DNA from: Cutibacterium sp. | GTDB lineage: Bacteria > Actinomycetota > Actinomycetes > Propionibacteriales > Propionibacteriaceae | Length of the DNA stretch: 64,000 nucleotides | NCBI RefSeq assembly: GCF_030525615.1 | Contig: NZ_JAUNEJ010000001.1 | Location: 1 to 64,000 of the forward strand | Direction: 5' to 3' | Part shown: one piece after another, positions 18,189-27,351 of the stretch | Layout of the letters: each line of letters begins with the position of its first letter | Numbering within the stretch: position 1 is the stretch's first letter | Program-made: the position numbers and the translations under genes | The notes under the pieces: generated by a model | Database searches by the model: none | Told to the model about the DNA's origin: nothing | The model's input: only the letters and a program-made list of their open reading frames with translations

Positions 18189-19160
18189 ATGGCTGTTTCG
18201 GGGGCGGACACTGACAAAAAGCTGTATCTCGCTGCACCGCGTGGTTACTGCGCGGGCGTCGATCGCGCGGTCCAGACCGTCGAGAAGGCGTTGGAGGTGT
18301 ATGGCGCGCCGGTGTATGTGCGCAAGCAGATCGTCCACAACCGTCACGTCGTAGAGAGCCTCGAAAAGCGTGGCGCTGTTTTCGTTGACGAGCTTGACGA
18401 GGTGCCTGACGACGCTCTGGTGGTTTTTTCCGCGCACGGTGTTTCTCCGCAGGTCAAGAACGAGGCTGCGCACCGTGGGCTGCGAACGATTGACGCTACC
18501 TGCCCGCTGGTGACGAAGGTGCATCACGAGGCCAAGAGGTTCGCCAACGATGGCACCCAGATTTTGCTCATCGGTCATGCCGGTCACGAGGAGGTTGAGG
18601 GGACGACGGGGGAGGCTCCTGAGAACATCACCCTGGTTCAGACCCCCGAAGATGTCGATGATCTGCAGCTGGATTCGAGTCGTTCCGTGGCATGGCTGTC
18701 GCAGACGACGTTGAGCGTTGATGAGACGGTGGAGACCGTCGACCGGATTCGCCAGCTCCATCCGCAGCTCATTGATCCGCCCTCTGACGACATCTGCTAC
18801 GCCACCCAGAATCGTCAACAAGCTGTCAAGCAGATGGCTCCCAAGTGTGATCTCGTCATCGTGGTGGGATCGAAAAACTCATCGAACACTGGCCGCCTGG
18901 TGGAGGTTGCCCTCGAATCAGGGGCTAGGGCCTCATACCGTGTCGACAACGCCAGCGAAATTGAAGAGTCCTGGCTGGACGGGGCCACCAGTATTGGAGT
19001 GACCTCGGGTGCGTCGGTGCCCGAGAGCCTCGTTCAAGGCGTGCTCGGCTTTCTTACCTCGAAAGGGTGGCCGCAGGCCGAGGAAGAGACCCTCATCGAG
19101 GAGTCGCTGTCGTTCGCTTTGCCGCCACAGCTGCGCAAGCGCCGCGCCGGCGCACAGTGA
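18189..19160 (+). CDS. ispH: 4-hydroxy-3-methylbut-2-enyl diphosphate reductase
   Basis: Last enzyme of the non-mevalonate isoprenoid pathway, an iron-sulfur protein making isopentenyl and dimethylallyl diphosphate. About 323 residues. The three cluster cysteines are in [24 protein letters not shown] and ICYATQNRQ; the [10 protein letters not shown] and [12 protein letters not shown] blocks are also present. I chose the ATG at 18189 (MAVSGADT) rather than the longer open frame to 18078. Its product feeds cis-prenyltransferases such as the one at 13.1-13.9 kb. Confidence 0.96.
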   Translation: MAVSGADTDKKLYLAAPRGYCAGVDRAVQTVEKALEVYGAPVYVRKQIVHNRHVVESLEKRGAVFVDELDEVPDDALVVFSAHGVSPQVKNEAAHRGLRTIDATCPLVTKVHHEAKRFANDGTQILLIGHAGHEEVEGTTGEAPENITLVQTPEDVDDLQLDSSRSVAWLSQTTLSVDETVETVDRIRQLHPQLIDPPSDDICYATQNRQQAVKQMAPKCDLVIVVGSKNSSNTGRLVEVALESGARASYRVDNASEIEESWLDGATSIGVTSGASVPESLVQGVLGFLTSKGWPQAEEETLIEESLSFALPPQLRKRRAGAQ

Positions 19161-19181
19161 ATACCTGCACAGTGAATACCT
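19152..19181. repeat. 15-bp perfect tandem duplication at the ispH stop
   Basis: GCACAGTGAATACCT occurs twice in direct succession (19152-19166 and 19167-19181). The first copy contains the ispH stop codon; the second abuts the rmuC stop on the other strand. Confidence 0.9.
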
Positions 19182-20401
19182 CAAGAGCTGGAGCCATCGT
19201 CACCTTGGTGTTCCGTCAGCTCCGCAGCGGTGAGAGGACGAATCGTTTCGTCGATGGGAGTAGGCGAGGAAACCTCCTCGTCAGTGACCCCGAGGTCCTC
19301 GAACCGTCTGGCCTGGACGAGAACCCGTGTTTCCATGCCGCCCAGCAAGGTGTTGTAGGCGCGCACCGTCGAGCTGAGGGATCGTCCCATCTTGTCGAGG
19401 TTGCCGGCTAGGGTGCTCAGCCTCTTGTGCAGGTCGCGCCCTAACGCTGCGACCTCGGTCGCGTTCCTTGCGACGGCCTCCTGTCGCCATGCCAGAGCGA
19501 CTGTTCTCAACATCGGGATAAGAACCGACGGACTGGCCAGTACGATCCCGCGTCGATTGGCATATTCGTGGAGATCGGGCATCTGCTGTAGGGCAGCCTG
19601 GAGGAAGGCGTCGGAAGGTAAGAAGCACACCACGAACTCGGGGGAGTCCAGGTCGGTGCGCCAGTATCCCTTGGCAGATAGCTGATCGATGTGGGTGCGT
19701 ACGTGACGGGCGAACCGCGCCATCTGGGCGTCATACTCCTCGGGGTCCTCGCATTCAGTGGCGTCGAGGAACGCCGCCAGCGGAGTTTTGGCGTCAATAT
19801 GGATGCACCGGTTGCCCGAAAGCCTCACCGTCATGTCGGGGCGCTGGGGAGTACCTTGGGCGGTCGTCGTTTGCTGTGTCTGAAAGTCGCAGTGTTCCAG
19901 CATTCCGGCTACCTCGGCGGTGCGCTGCAGCTGCATTTCACCCCAAGCCCCTCGGACCTGGGGTTTACGCAGCGCGGTGACGAGGCTAGCGGTCTCCTTA
20001 CGCAAGTTCTCTCCGGCGCTGCTGACTCCGGCAACTTGCTCTCGAAGACTCGCTGTCATGGCGGTGCGTTCTTGCTCTACCTCGGCCAGGCGTCGGTCCA
20101 GCTGCTCTAGAGCGTGGGATACCGGGGCCAGCAGACGTTGGGCGTCATTCATAGTCCGTTGAGCCGCCTTGGCTGCCCGTTCATCCTGGTCAGCTATGGA
20201 CTGGGCAGATAACGCCTTGAATTGGGTGGCGAGTGAGTCGCGGTCGGCAGCTGCTTTCTCGACAATTTCCAAACGCTCAGCGGCCACTCGCGCAGTTGAG
20301 GCAGCTTCAGCGACACGCTGAGAAGCGCGTAACTGTGCGATGAGCCATCCCAGCGCCAGACCAATAACCAGCCCGACGAGTCCGACAACGACGTTCACCA
20401 T
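19181..20401 (-). CDS. rmuC: DNA recombination protein RmuC
   Basis: RmuC-family protein of about 406 residues, implicated in limiting inversions and other DNA rearrangements. An N-terminal membrane segment (VVVGLVGLVIGLALGWLIA) is followed by a coiled coil of about 110 residues and the nuclease-like core with LVTALRKPQVRGAWGEMQL, IHIDAKTPLAAFLDA and PEFVVCFLPSDAFLQAAL. Core lengths agree with the family. It is convergent with ispH. Confidence 0.92.
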   Translation of the reverse strand: MVNVVVGLVGLVIGLALGWLIAQLRASQRVAEAASTARVAAERLEIVEKAAADRDSLATQFKALSAQSIADQDERAAKAAQRTMNDAQRLLAPVSHALEQLDRRLAEVEQERTAMTASLREQVAGVSSAGENLRKETASLVTALRKPQVRGAWGEMQLQRTAEVAGMLEHCDFQTQQTTTAQGTPQRPDMTVRLSGNRCIHIDAKTPLAAFLDATECEDPEEYDAQMARFARHVRTHIDQLSAKGYWRTDLDSPEFVVCFLPSDAFLQAALQQMPDLHEYANRRGIVLASPSVLIPMLRTVALAWRQEAVARNATEVAALGRDLHKRLSTLAGNLDKMGRSLSSTVRAYNTLLGGMETRVLVQARRFEDLGVTDEEVSSPTPIDETIRPLTAAELTEHQGDDGSSS

Positions 20402-20479
20402 GGTATGAGAGTCTCAGGGACCTCCGACACGTTTGACGCAGATCGTGTTCCATCATGGAGAACAGCGGGTGATGGTTGA

Positions 20480-21760
20480 ATGGTGGCCATGGCTGACACT
20501 GCGACTTCGGATCACATCCGCGACGTCATCTCTTTTGTGGAGGCTTCTCCCACGTCGTATCACGCGGCGGCTGAGCTGGCGCGACGTCTTGACGAGGCTG
20601 GTTTCGGCAAGCTGGACGAGACTACGGCATGGTCGTCGGTCGAGGGGCGTCACTACGTGGTTCGTGACGGAGCTGTCGTTGCCTGGATTACCCCGCAGAA
20701 GATCACCGAGAAAGTCGGAGTCAGGATTGTGGGTTCCCACACCGATTCCCCGTCCTTCAAGCTCAAGCCGAATGCCACCGTCACCAATCAGGGCTGGCAA
20801 CAGGTCGGTATGGAGGTTTACGGCGGTGGGCTGCTGAATTCCTGGCTTGATCGAGACCTCGGACTGGCCGGGCGTCTCGTCACTAAGAACGGCCAGGTTC
20901 ATCTCGTGCGCACCGGTCCCATCTTGCGCATTAGCCAGCTTGCCCCGCACCTGGATCGCACCGTCAATGATGACCTCACGCTGGATCGCCAGCGTCATCT
21001 CATGCCGATTCTGTCGGTGGGTCGTCCCGACCTCGACGTCGAGAAACTGCTGTGTGAGGAGGCGAGAATCAACCATGACGAGCTGGCTTTCCACGATATC
21101 TTCGCCTACGTGACTCAGCGCCCTGCCGTTATTGGTCCGTATGGGGAATTCCTGGCTAGTCAGCGCATGGACAACCTGTCCTCGGTGCATTCGTCGGTGG
21201 CGGCATTCGTCGATCTCAAATCTGTTGACGATGTGGCGATTATGGCCTGTTTCGACCATGAGGAGGTCGGCTCCTCGACCCGATCCGGTGCCTGCGGACC
21301 CTTCCTTGAGGACGTCCTGGTGCGAATCGCGGAGGGCCTCGGGATGACGGGCGCGGCTTACCGGGCGATGATCGCAAGGTCGTCGTGCGTGTCCTCAGAC
21401 GCTGGACACGGCGTGCACCCCAATTACGTTGACAAGTTCGACCCGGCTAACCATCCGCTGCTCAACGAAGGCCCGCTGCTGAAGATCAATGCGAATCAGC
21501 GTTATGCCACTGACGGGGTGGGCGGGGCGTTGTGGAAACGTGCTTGCGCGGCTGCTGGGGTACCCACCCAGGAGTTCGTGTCCAATAATTCAGTGCCGTG
21601 TGGCTCGACGATCGGACCGCTGACGGCAACAAGGCTCGGCATGGTGACGGTCGATGTTGGCGTTCCGCTGATGTCGATGCACTCCACCCGCGAGCTTGCC
21701 GGCGTCAAGGATGTGGAGTTTATGACTTCCGCATTGGCGGCGTACTGGCAAGGAGCCTGA
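20480..21760 (+). CDS. M18-family aminopeptidase
   Basis: Cytoplasmic dizinc aminopeptidase of about 426 residues, removing N-terminal (often acidic or hydrophobic) residues from peptides. Metal-site and catalytic blocks are visible: VGSHTDSPSFKLKP (His and Asp), CFDHEEVGSSTRSGACG (the Glu pair) and a C-terminal MHSTRELAGVKD. An in-frame ATG at 20489 (MADTATSD) may be the true start; neither has a strong ribosome-binding site. Possibly pepC/apeB-like; substrate preference is not readable. Confidence 0.9.
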   Translation: MVAMADTATSDHIRDVISFVEASPTSYHAAAELARRLDEAGFGKLDETTAWSSVEGRHYVVRDGAVVAWITPQKITEKVGVRIVGSHTDSPSFKLKPNATVTNQGWQQVGMEVYGGGLLNSWLDRDLGLAGRLVTKNGQVHLVRTGPILRISQLAPHLDRTVNDDLTLDRQRHLMPILSVGRPDLDVEKLLCEEARINHDELAFHDIFAYVTQRPAVIGPYGEFLASQRMDNLSSVHSSVAAFVDLKSVDDVAIMACFDHEEVGSSTRSGACGPFLEDVLVRIAEGLGMTGAAYRAMIARSSCVSSDAGHGVHPNYVDKFDPANHPLLNEGPLLKINANQRYATDGVGGALWKRACAAAGVPTQEFVSNNSVPCGSTIGPLTATRLGMVTVDVGVPLMSMHSTRELAGVKDVEFMTSALAAYWQGA

Positions 21761-21811
21761 GCCGGGTGGTGTCGTCGCTCTTGTCGGAGACGGCGACTAC
21801 CATGGCTCCAC

Positions 21812-22885
21812 GTGGCACTTACGATTGGAATCGTCGGTCTTCCCAATGCCGGCAAGTCGACTCTGTTCAACGCGCTGACCAAGAATGACGTCTTGGCTGC
21901 GAATTATCCCTTTGCAACCATTGAGCCGAATGTCGGTGTGGTCGGGGTTCCGGATAAACGTCTGGACGTGCTGACGGAGATGTTCCATTCCGCCAAGACC
22001 ATCCCGGCCACGGTGTCCTTCGTTGACATAGCCGGAATCGTCAAGGGTGCCAGCAAGGGTGAGGGAATGGGTAACGAGTTCCTCTCCAACATTCGTGAAG
22101 CTGATGCCATCTGCCAGGTGACGAGGTGTTTCGCCGACGACGACGTCACTCACGTCAATGGGCATGTGGACCCCTCTGACGATATCGAGACCATTACCAC
22201 CGAGTTGGTGCTGGCCGATCTGCAGACGATGGAGAAACAGCTGCCTAAGCTGCAGAAGGAAGCTGCGATTAAGAAGGAATCGCGTCCTAAGGCCGAGGCA
22301 TGGGAACAAGCCAAAGAGGTGCTCGAAGAAGGCAGGACGATTTTCTCAGCCGGGCTTGATCCTGAACCGCTTCATGACCTGTTCCTGCTGACGACTAAGC
22401 CGTTCATTTACGTTTTCAACTGCGACCAGGATCAACTCGCCGATACGGACTTTCAAGCCAAGATGGAGGAGCTGGTAGCACCGGCTGAAGCGATCTTCCT
22501 TGACGCCGAATTCGAGGCTGAGCTGGCCGAGATGGAGCCCGAGGATGCCGCCGAGTTCCTCGCTGACGCCGGCATCGAGGAGCCGGGTCTCGATAAGTTG
22601 GCCCGTGTCGGTTTCGACACCCTCGGGCTGCAGACTTTTCTGACGGCGGGTGACAAGGAGTCTCGTGCTTGGACTATTCACAAGGGCGACACTGCCCCCG
22701 AGGCCGCTGGCGTTATCCACACCGATTTCCAGAAGGGGTTCATCAAGGCCCAAGTGGTGTCCTTTGATGACCTCGTCGAGTTTGGTGGCGAGAAAGAGGC
22801 TCAGGCTGCTGGAAAATTGCGGTTGGAGGGCAAGGACTACGTCATGCAGGACGGGGACGTGGTTGAGTTCCGGTTCAATGTGTGA
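21812..22885 (+). CDS. ychF: redox-regulated/ribosome-associated ATPase YchF
   Basis: Obg-related P-loop protein of about 357 residues that binds ribosomes and prefers ATP in characterised members. G1 motif GLPNAGKSTLFNALT, switch region YPFATIEPNVGVV, G3 DIAGIVKGAS and the C-terminal TGS domain (VIHTDFQKGFIKAQVVSFDD to QDGDVVEFRFNV) are all present. Starts with GTG at 21812. Last gene of the conserved block before the accessory island. Confidence 0.95.
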   Translation: MALTIGIVGLPNAGKSTLFNALTKNDVLAANYPFATIEPNVGVVGVPDKRLDVLTEMFHSAKTIPATVSFVDIAGIVKGASKGEGMGNEFLSNIREADAICQVTRCFADDDVTHVNGHVDPSDDIETITTELVLADLQTMEKQLPKLQKEAAIKKESRPKAEAWEQAKEVLEEGRTIFSAGLDPEPLHDLFLLTTKPFIYVFNCDQDQLADTDFQAKMEELVAPAEAIFLDAEFEAELAEMEPEDAAEFLADAGIEEPGLDKLARVGFDTLGLQTFLTAGDKESRAWTIHKGDTAPEAAGVIHTDFQKGFIKAQVVSFDDLVEFGGEKEAQAAGKLRLEGKDYVMQDGDVVEFRFNV

Positions 22886-23465
22886 GTCGGTTAATTTGAA
22901 TCCGAGCACCGACGCGGGCCAGCCGCACCGTGACCCGGGTAGCGGGTGGTCTACCTATGTGCTGGTGTGTCGCTGACACTCGGGTACGCCGAGCCTCGTA
23001 ATAACTGGGGTATTCGCACTTGAGGGTGTCGGGGGTCATGGTGTGGCGAACGAGGGCTTTCTTGTCGTGCATTTCAGTATCGGATGGCTGGGGTCTCAAG
23101 GTGCGTGTCTCGCTCCCGGACCGGCATTACTGTCATCCTTCTGCCGGGGTTGCGGTCGGGTCCTGCATGGCCGAGCTGTGCTGCGTGCAGTGGATGTCCG
23201 GAGAGCCACGTCCTGGTGGGGCTATGTGGGAGCTTCCAGCACTTGGCGACGACCACAACGTGAAGTGCCATCTCGAAATATGAGCACTCACGGTAGATTG
23301 CGATAGGCTCAATTCACACGCAACAACTAGACGGACGAGGAGGGAGCTCATGAAGTCAGAGATGTCAGCTCCTTGTCCGCTGCGAATGTGTTGTCGGTGA
23401 GCCTAGTTATCTAATACGTGCTCTCGCTGCGTGCGAACTGTCACTTCATCTTTCTAAGGATTCAC
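22886..23465. other. 580-base region without a confident gene; possible ArsR-like HTH scrap
   Basis: No open frame here looks like a real gene. On the minus strand around 23280-23351 the translation contains ELSLSQSTVSAHI, which resembles the recognition helix of ArsR-family regulators, but no intact domain follows. The stretch marks the change from the GC-rich conserved block to the more A/T-rich island and may be a decayed junction. A TAATAC hexamer at 23412-23417 is a possible -10 for the ABC operon that follows, without a convincing -35. Confidence 0.35.
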
Positions 23466-24434
23466 GTGCATTTTACTAGAATTGTTGCCGCGCTAACTAC
23501 TGTTACCCTTGCTTTCGGGTTTTCTGCATGCGGTACGGGCGAGTCGAACCAGACGAAGGGTTCTTCTTCTGGCGTCTCCGCCAATGGAAATGGGGCAGGA
23601 ACTACAAAATCAGCCATTGATAAGACCGCTTACGACAATCTCGTGGGATCTATTGATAAGGCCAGTGACAAGGATATCGCTGCCAGTACGTGGGCTACAC
23701 AGGTGAAGAATGCAGGGAAGTTGCGCATCGGTGGCACACGCACATCATACTTATTTAGCCAGCTCGACGAGACAGATAATTCTGTGCGTGGTTTCGACGC
23801 TGGCCTTTATCAGCTTCTCGCGAAGTATATTCTGGGTGACCCGAATGCGGTTGATCTCACTCAGGTAGATTCATCTACGCGCGAATCGGTTATTACCAAC
23901 AAACAAGTTGATGCCGTATTTGCTACATACTCGATCACTGATGAACGCAAGAAAGTGATTTCTTTTGCTGGACCGTATTACACTTCCAAGCAGGCTGTTT
24001 TAGTTAGAGCTGGTAATGATGAAATTACCGGTGTTGATTCATTGGCAGGCAAACAGGTGGCTACACAAGCTGGATCGACCGGCCCATCTATTCTCGCGAA
24101 GGTTGCCCCGGATGCCAAGGTACAAGAGTTTCCGTCCGATCAGGAAGCGCGCACCGCGTTAGAACAACGTCGTGTGGATGCTTACGTGACTGACTACACT
24201 CTCATGCTTAACGCTATCGTCAAGAATCCTAATGCATACAAAATCGCGGGTGAGCAGTTCGGCGGAGATGACAATTATGGTATTGGTCTCCCGCTCAATA
24301 GCGATGGTGTTGAGTTTGTCAATGACTTCCTGAAGAAAATTGAAAAGGAAGGCGTGTGGGATGAGCTGTGGAAGATTACTTTAGGTGATCGTGCGGGAAT
24401 CGCAACAATACCGGAAGCCCCAAGCCTCAGCTGA
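23466..24434 (+). CDS. amino-acid ABC transporter substrate-binding lipoprotein
   Basis: Family 3 solute-binding protein of about 322 residues, anchored outside the membrane. The GTG at 23466 follows an AAGGA site and gives a lipoprotein signal with lipobox FSAC (Cys22). The mature part has the AGKLRIGGTRTSYLF opening and GFDAGLYQLLAKYILG of polar amino-acid binders. First gene of a four-gene importer operon plus a C26 hydrolase. Codons favour A/T at third positions much more than the preceding block, suggesting transfer. Ligand probably a polar amino acid or a glutamyl compound, unproven. Confidence 0.85.
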   Translation: MHFTRIVAALTTVTLAFGFSACGTGESNQTKGSSSGVSANGNGAGTTKSAIDKTAYDNLVGSIDKASDKDIAASTWATQVKNAGKLRIGGTRTSYLFSQLDETDNSVRGFDAGLYQLLAKYILGDPNAVDLTQVDSSTRESVITNKQVDAVFATYSITDERKKVISFAGPYYTSKQAVLVRAGNDEITGVDSLAGKQVATQAGSTGPSILAKVAPDAKVQEFPSDQEARTALEQRRVDAYVTDYTLMLNAIVKNPNAYKIAGEQFGGDDNYGIGLPLNSDGVEFVNDFLKKIEKEGVWDELWKITLGDRAGIATIPEAPSLS

Positions 24435-24442
24435 AGACAATT

Positions 24443-25102
24443 ATGAGTGTTACGGAACTCATTCAGAGCTATGGGAAAGACTACCTCCTTGCAGTTCTTA
24501 CCACATGGAAGCTAACGGTGGTGGCTTTCGTCGCAGCCTTCTTGCTTGGGTGCGGAATTACTGTTATTCGGATTTGCCCGATTCCTCCCCTGCGCTGGGC
24601 GGGAAACTTGTATGTGCAAGTATTCCGAAATATTCCAGGAGTATCCCTCTTGGTTATATTCGTCTACGCATTGCCATATCTCGATATCGTCTTGTCGTAT
24701 TACGCATGTGTACTGGCGGTAACGATTCTCATCCCTGCTTCATTCTGTTCTGAATACTTACTTGCAGGCATCAATACGATCCGCCCGGGAGAAATAGAGG
24801 CGGCGTATGCTATGGGCTTACGGTTTAATCAGATAGCCCGGCGTATCGTCATTCCCCAGGCAATCAGATCAAGTGTGCTTCCGTTGACGAACTTGGCGAT
24901 AGCCACCCTGCTGACAACGTCTCTCGCGTCCCAGGTCCCGCTCGATCCACCTGATCTGACCGGTATCGTCACGTTCATTAATTCGCGGTCAGTCGGCGGT
25001 GTAACCGCATTCGTCATTTCTGCTCTGTTCTACTGCCTTACCGCGTTAGTTATAGCGCGTGTAGGGACGATCATAGACAGGAAGGTACGGATCCTGCGAT
25101 GA
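24443..25102 (+). CDS. amino-acid ABC transporter permease (first)
   Basis: Polar amino-acid ABC permease of about 219 residues with five hydrophobic segments. The inner-membrane-loop motif that contacts the ATPase is EIEAAYAMGLRFNQIARRIV with IPQAIRS following, as in the HisM/GlnP group. It starts 8 bases after the binding-protein stop and overlaps the next permease by four bases (ATGA), so the importer likely works as a heterodimer of the two permeases. Confidence 0.88.
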   Translation: MSVTELIQSYGKDYLLAVLTTWKLTVVAFVAAFLLGCGITVIRICPIPPLRWAGNLYVQVFRNIPGVSLLVIFVYALPYLDIVLSYYACVLAVTILIPASFCSEYLLAGINTIRPGEIEAAYAMGLRFNQIARRIVIPQAIRSSVLPLTNLAIATLLTTSLASQVPLDPPDLTGIVTFINSRSVGGVTAFVISALFYCLTALVIARVGTIIDRKVRILR

Positions 25103-25935
25103 CGGCAACACCACTGGCTTCAGTCCTTTACCAAGACCCCGGACCTCGCACGCGTCGGCGTATCATCCTGTTTACCTGGGTCTCAGCGTTGGTACTTGTA
25201 GTACTTGCAGCTTATATTGTTTATCGCTTTTATGCTCTAGGTCAGCTAGATGGGCGTTACTGGAGTTTTTTCGCCAGAGTGTCAACATGGAAGTTTCTAG
25301 GACAAGGTATCCTCGGTACCCTTGAGATTTCAGTGGTTGCCGGATTGTGTGGTGCGCTGTTCGGATTCCTTTTGATGCTGGCGAAGTTAAGCTCGGCTCT
25401 TGTCCTGCGTGTAGTGAGTACTGCGCTGATTAATTTTACACGCGGTGTTCCTACACTGCTGTTCATATACTTCTTTTTTCTTGTCTTACCTACCCTTGGC
25501 GTGTCACTGCCAGCCTTAGTCAATATCTCGTTGCCGGTTGCCATCTCTGCTGCTGGGGTGATAGCTGAGCTTTTACGGTCGGGTGTTAATGCTGTCCCAA
25601 GCGGGCAGCATGAAGCAGCGGTGAGCTTGGGGATGTCCGAACATCGCACTTTCTTCAAGATTGTGTTACCGCAAGCGTTACGCTCGATTACGCCAGCGTT
25701 GATTTCCGAGCTGGTGATTGTGGTCAAGGACAGCACTTTCGCATACATCGTTAGCTTCCCGGATCTCATGCAAAATTCCAAGGTGCTTATATCGAACTAC
25801 GACGCTCTGCTGCCGGTATATCTCGTAGCAGCAGTCATCTATATTCTGATTAACTACGCGCTCAATCAGTTGTCGACATATGTTAGTCGGCGCAAACGAC
25901 GCGGACAGCATAAGGAGATGATATGGCAGTCATAG
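25099..25935 (+). CDS. amino-acid ABC transporter permease (second)
   Basis: Second permease of the importer, about 278 residues, with an extra N-terminal membrane segment (IILFTWVSALVLVVLAAYIV) before the GLGNTLxxS-like LGTLEISVVAGLCGALFGF region. The ATPase-contact loop is GQHEAAVSLGMSEHRTFFKI followed by VLPQALRSITP. It overlaps the downstream ATPase gene by 13 bases, consistent with coupled translation of all components. Confidence 0.88.
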   Translation: MTATPLASVLYQDPGPRTRRRIILFTWVSALVLVVLAAYIVYRFYALGQLDGRYWSFFARVSTWKFLGQGILGTLEISVVAGLCGALFGFLLMLAKLSSALVLRVVSTALINFTRGVPTLLFIYFFFLVLPTLGVSLPALVNISLPVAISAAGVIAELLRSGVNAVPSGQHEAAVSLGMSEHRTFFKIVLPQALRSITPALISELVIVVKDSTFAYIVSFPDLMQNSKVLISNYDALLPVYLVAAVIYILINYALNQLSTYVSRRKRRGQHKEMIWQS

Positions 25936-26660
25936 AGTTACGTGGCGTCAATAAGCATTTTGGCTCCCATCATGTCCTTAAGGATGTTGATCTGAGCGTT
26001 GAAGCTGGGGAAGTCGTTGCTGTCATTGGTCCGTCTGGGTCCGGGAAATCAACTCTGTGCCGGTCTATCAACCGGTTAGAGACAATTGATTCGGGAACTA
26101 TCCTCATACAGGGTGAGTCCCTCCCTCAAGAAGGTAAAGAGCTATCGCAGGTGCGCGCCCAGGTGGGCATGGTCTTTCAACAATTCAATTTGTTTGCGCA
26201 TAAGACCGTCTTGGAGAACGTCACGATTGCTCCGATCGACGTGCTCCACCGGTCGAAGAAACAGGCTCGAGCTGAAGCGTTGCATCTGTTGGATCGGGTA
26301 GGCGTCAGAGACCAAGCGCACAAAGTTCCTGCACAGTTGTCGGGCGGACAGCAGCAGCGCGTAGCTATTGCACGAGCACTGGCGATGCATCCAACGGCGA
26401 TACTGTTTGATGAACCGACCAGCGCGCTTGACCCAGAAATGGTAAACGAAGTTTTGGACGTGATCGCTGATTTGGCGCGCAATGGAATGACGATGCTGAT
26501 CGTTACGCATGAGATGAGCTTTGCACGCCGAGTGGCTGATCGCGTGGTCTTTATGGATGACGGGCGCATCGTCGAGACTTCTTCAGCAGAGAAGTTCTTT
26601 ACGGCACCCGAGACACAACGCGCAGCAGAGTTTATCCAATCAACTCGACACGGGCAGTAG
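25923..26660 (+). CDS. amino-acid ABC transporter ATP-binding protein (GlnQ type)
   Basis: ATPase of about 245 residues that drives the importer. Walker [13 protein letters not shown], the ABC signature [15 protein letters not shown], Walker [14 protein letters not shown] and the switch histidine in LIVTHEMSFAR are intact; the Q-loop is VFQQFNLFAHKT. Length and motifs fit the polar amino-acid (GlnQ/HisP) group. A putative cytoplasmic hydrolase follows 13 bases later in the same operon. Confidence 0.92.
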   Translation: MAVIELRGVNKHFGSHHVLKDVDLSVEAGEVVAVIGPSGSGKSTLCRSINRLETIDSGTILIQGESLPQEGKELSQVRAQVGMVFQQFNLFAHKTVLENVTIAPIDVLHRSKKQARAEALHLLDRVGVRDQAHKVPAQLSGGQQQRVAIARALAMHPTAILFDEPTSALDPEMVNEVLDVIADLARNGMTMLIVTHEMSFARRVADRVVFMDDGRIVETSSAEKFFTAPETQRAAEFIQSTRHGQ

Positions 26661-26673
26661 TGATTAAAAGGAT

Positions 26674-27339
26674 ATGAAAAGAATTGGTATTGTTGGTGGT
26701 GAAGGCGTTCTGCTTTCGAGGGAATACCACAATGCCGTACGGGCCTGTGCTGCGCAACCTGTAACGCTCACCCCAACGAGCTATAAAGAGCTGTTGCCGA
26801 CGCTCGACGGTGTTGTGATTCCGGGCGGATCTGACATCAACCCGGTGCGGTATGGTCAGGAAAACGTGGCAGCCGAAGACGTGAATGACGCCAATGACTC
26901 CTACGAGTTGGAGGTCATTGACCAGACACTTCGTCAGGGTCTACCGTTGTTTGGTATCTGTCGCGGTATGCAGCTACTTGTCGTATTCCTGGGTGGTTCT
27001 TTGCAGCAGGATATTAACAGGGAAATACACACGGGGACACCTCATGGTGATCGCATTCACGGCACTTCTATCAAGGCGCATAGTTTCCTCTCATCGATAT
27101 ACCCTCAAATGGTGAGAGTCAACAGTGCTCACCATCAGGCGATTCGTGACCTTGGGGATGGCTGCGTTCCGGTGCAGTGGAGTGACGATAACGTGATCGA
27201 GGCCGTGCAGCACAAGAGGCTCCCCGTTATCGGAACTCAGTGGCATCCGGAACGGATGAGAGGTGGGTATGCCCGTCCCGACATGGGTGATGGGACTCGC
27301 GTGTTCCAGTATTTCATTAAGGACCTGTGCTCGGCTTAA
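26674..27339 (+). CDS. gamma-glutamyl hydrolase-like class I glutamine amidotransferase (peptidase C26)
   Basis: Protein of about 221 residues in the peptidase C26 family (PuuD, folylpolyglutamate hydrolase relatives). Nucleophile Cys in FGICRGMQLL, oxyanion region DGVVIPGGSDINP, and the His-Glu pair in GTQWHPERM form a complete triad. It is the last gene of the ABC operon, so I infer that the importer brings in a gamma-glutamyl compound that this enzyme cleaves. An 'AAGGAT' site precedes the ATG. PuuD-like action on gamma-glutamyl-GABA is possible but not supported by other puu genes here. Confidence 0.82.
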   Translation: MKRIGIVGGEGVLLSREYHNAVRACAAQPVTLTPTSYKELLPTLDGVVIPGGSDINPVRYGQENVAAEDVNDANDSYELEVIDQTLRQGLPLFGICRGMQLLVVFLGGSLQQDINREIHTGTPHGDRIHGTSIKAHSFLSSIYPQMVRVNSAHHQAIRDLGDGCVPVQWSDDNVIEAVQHKRLPVIGTQWHPERMRGGYARPDMGDGTRVFQYFIKDLCSA

Positions 27340-27351
27340 GTGGTTTATCAC

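Noticed and set aside
22875..23306. Several 60-90 codon open frames between ychF and the ABC operon
   Set aside because: None has a ribosome-binding site, domain or consistent codon use; only a weak ArsR-like helix is visible and is listed as a scrap.
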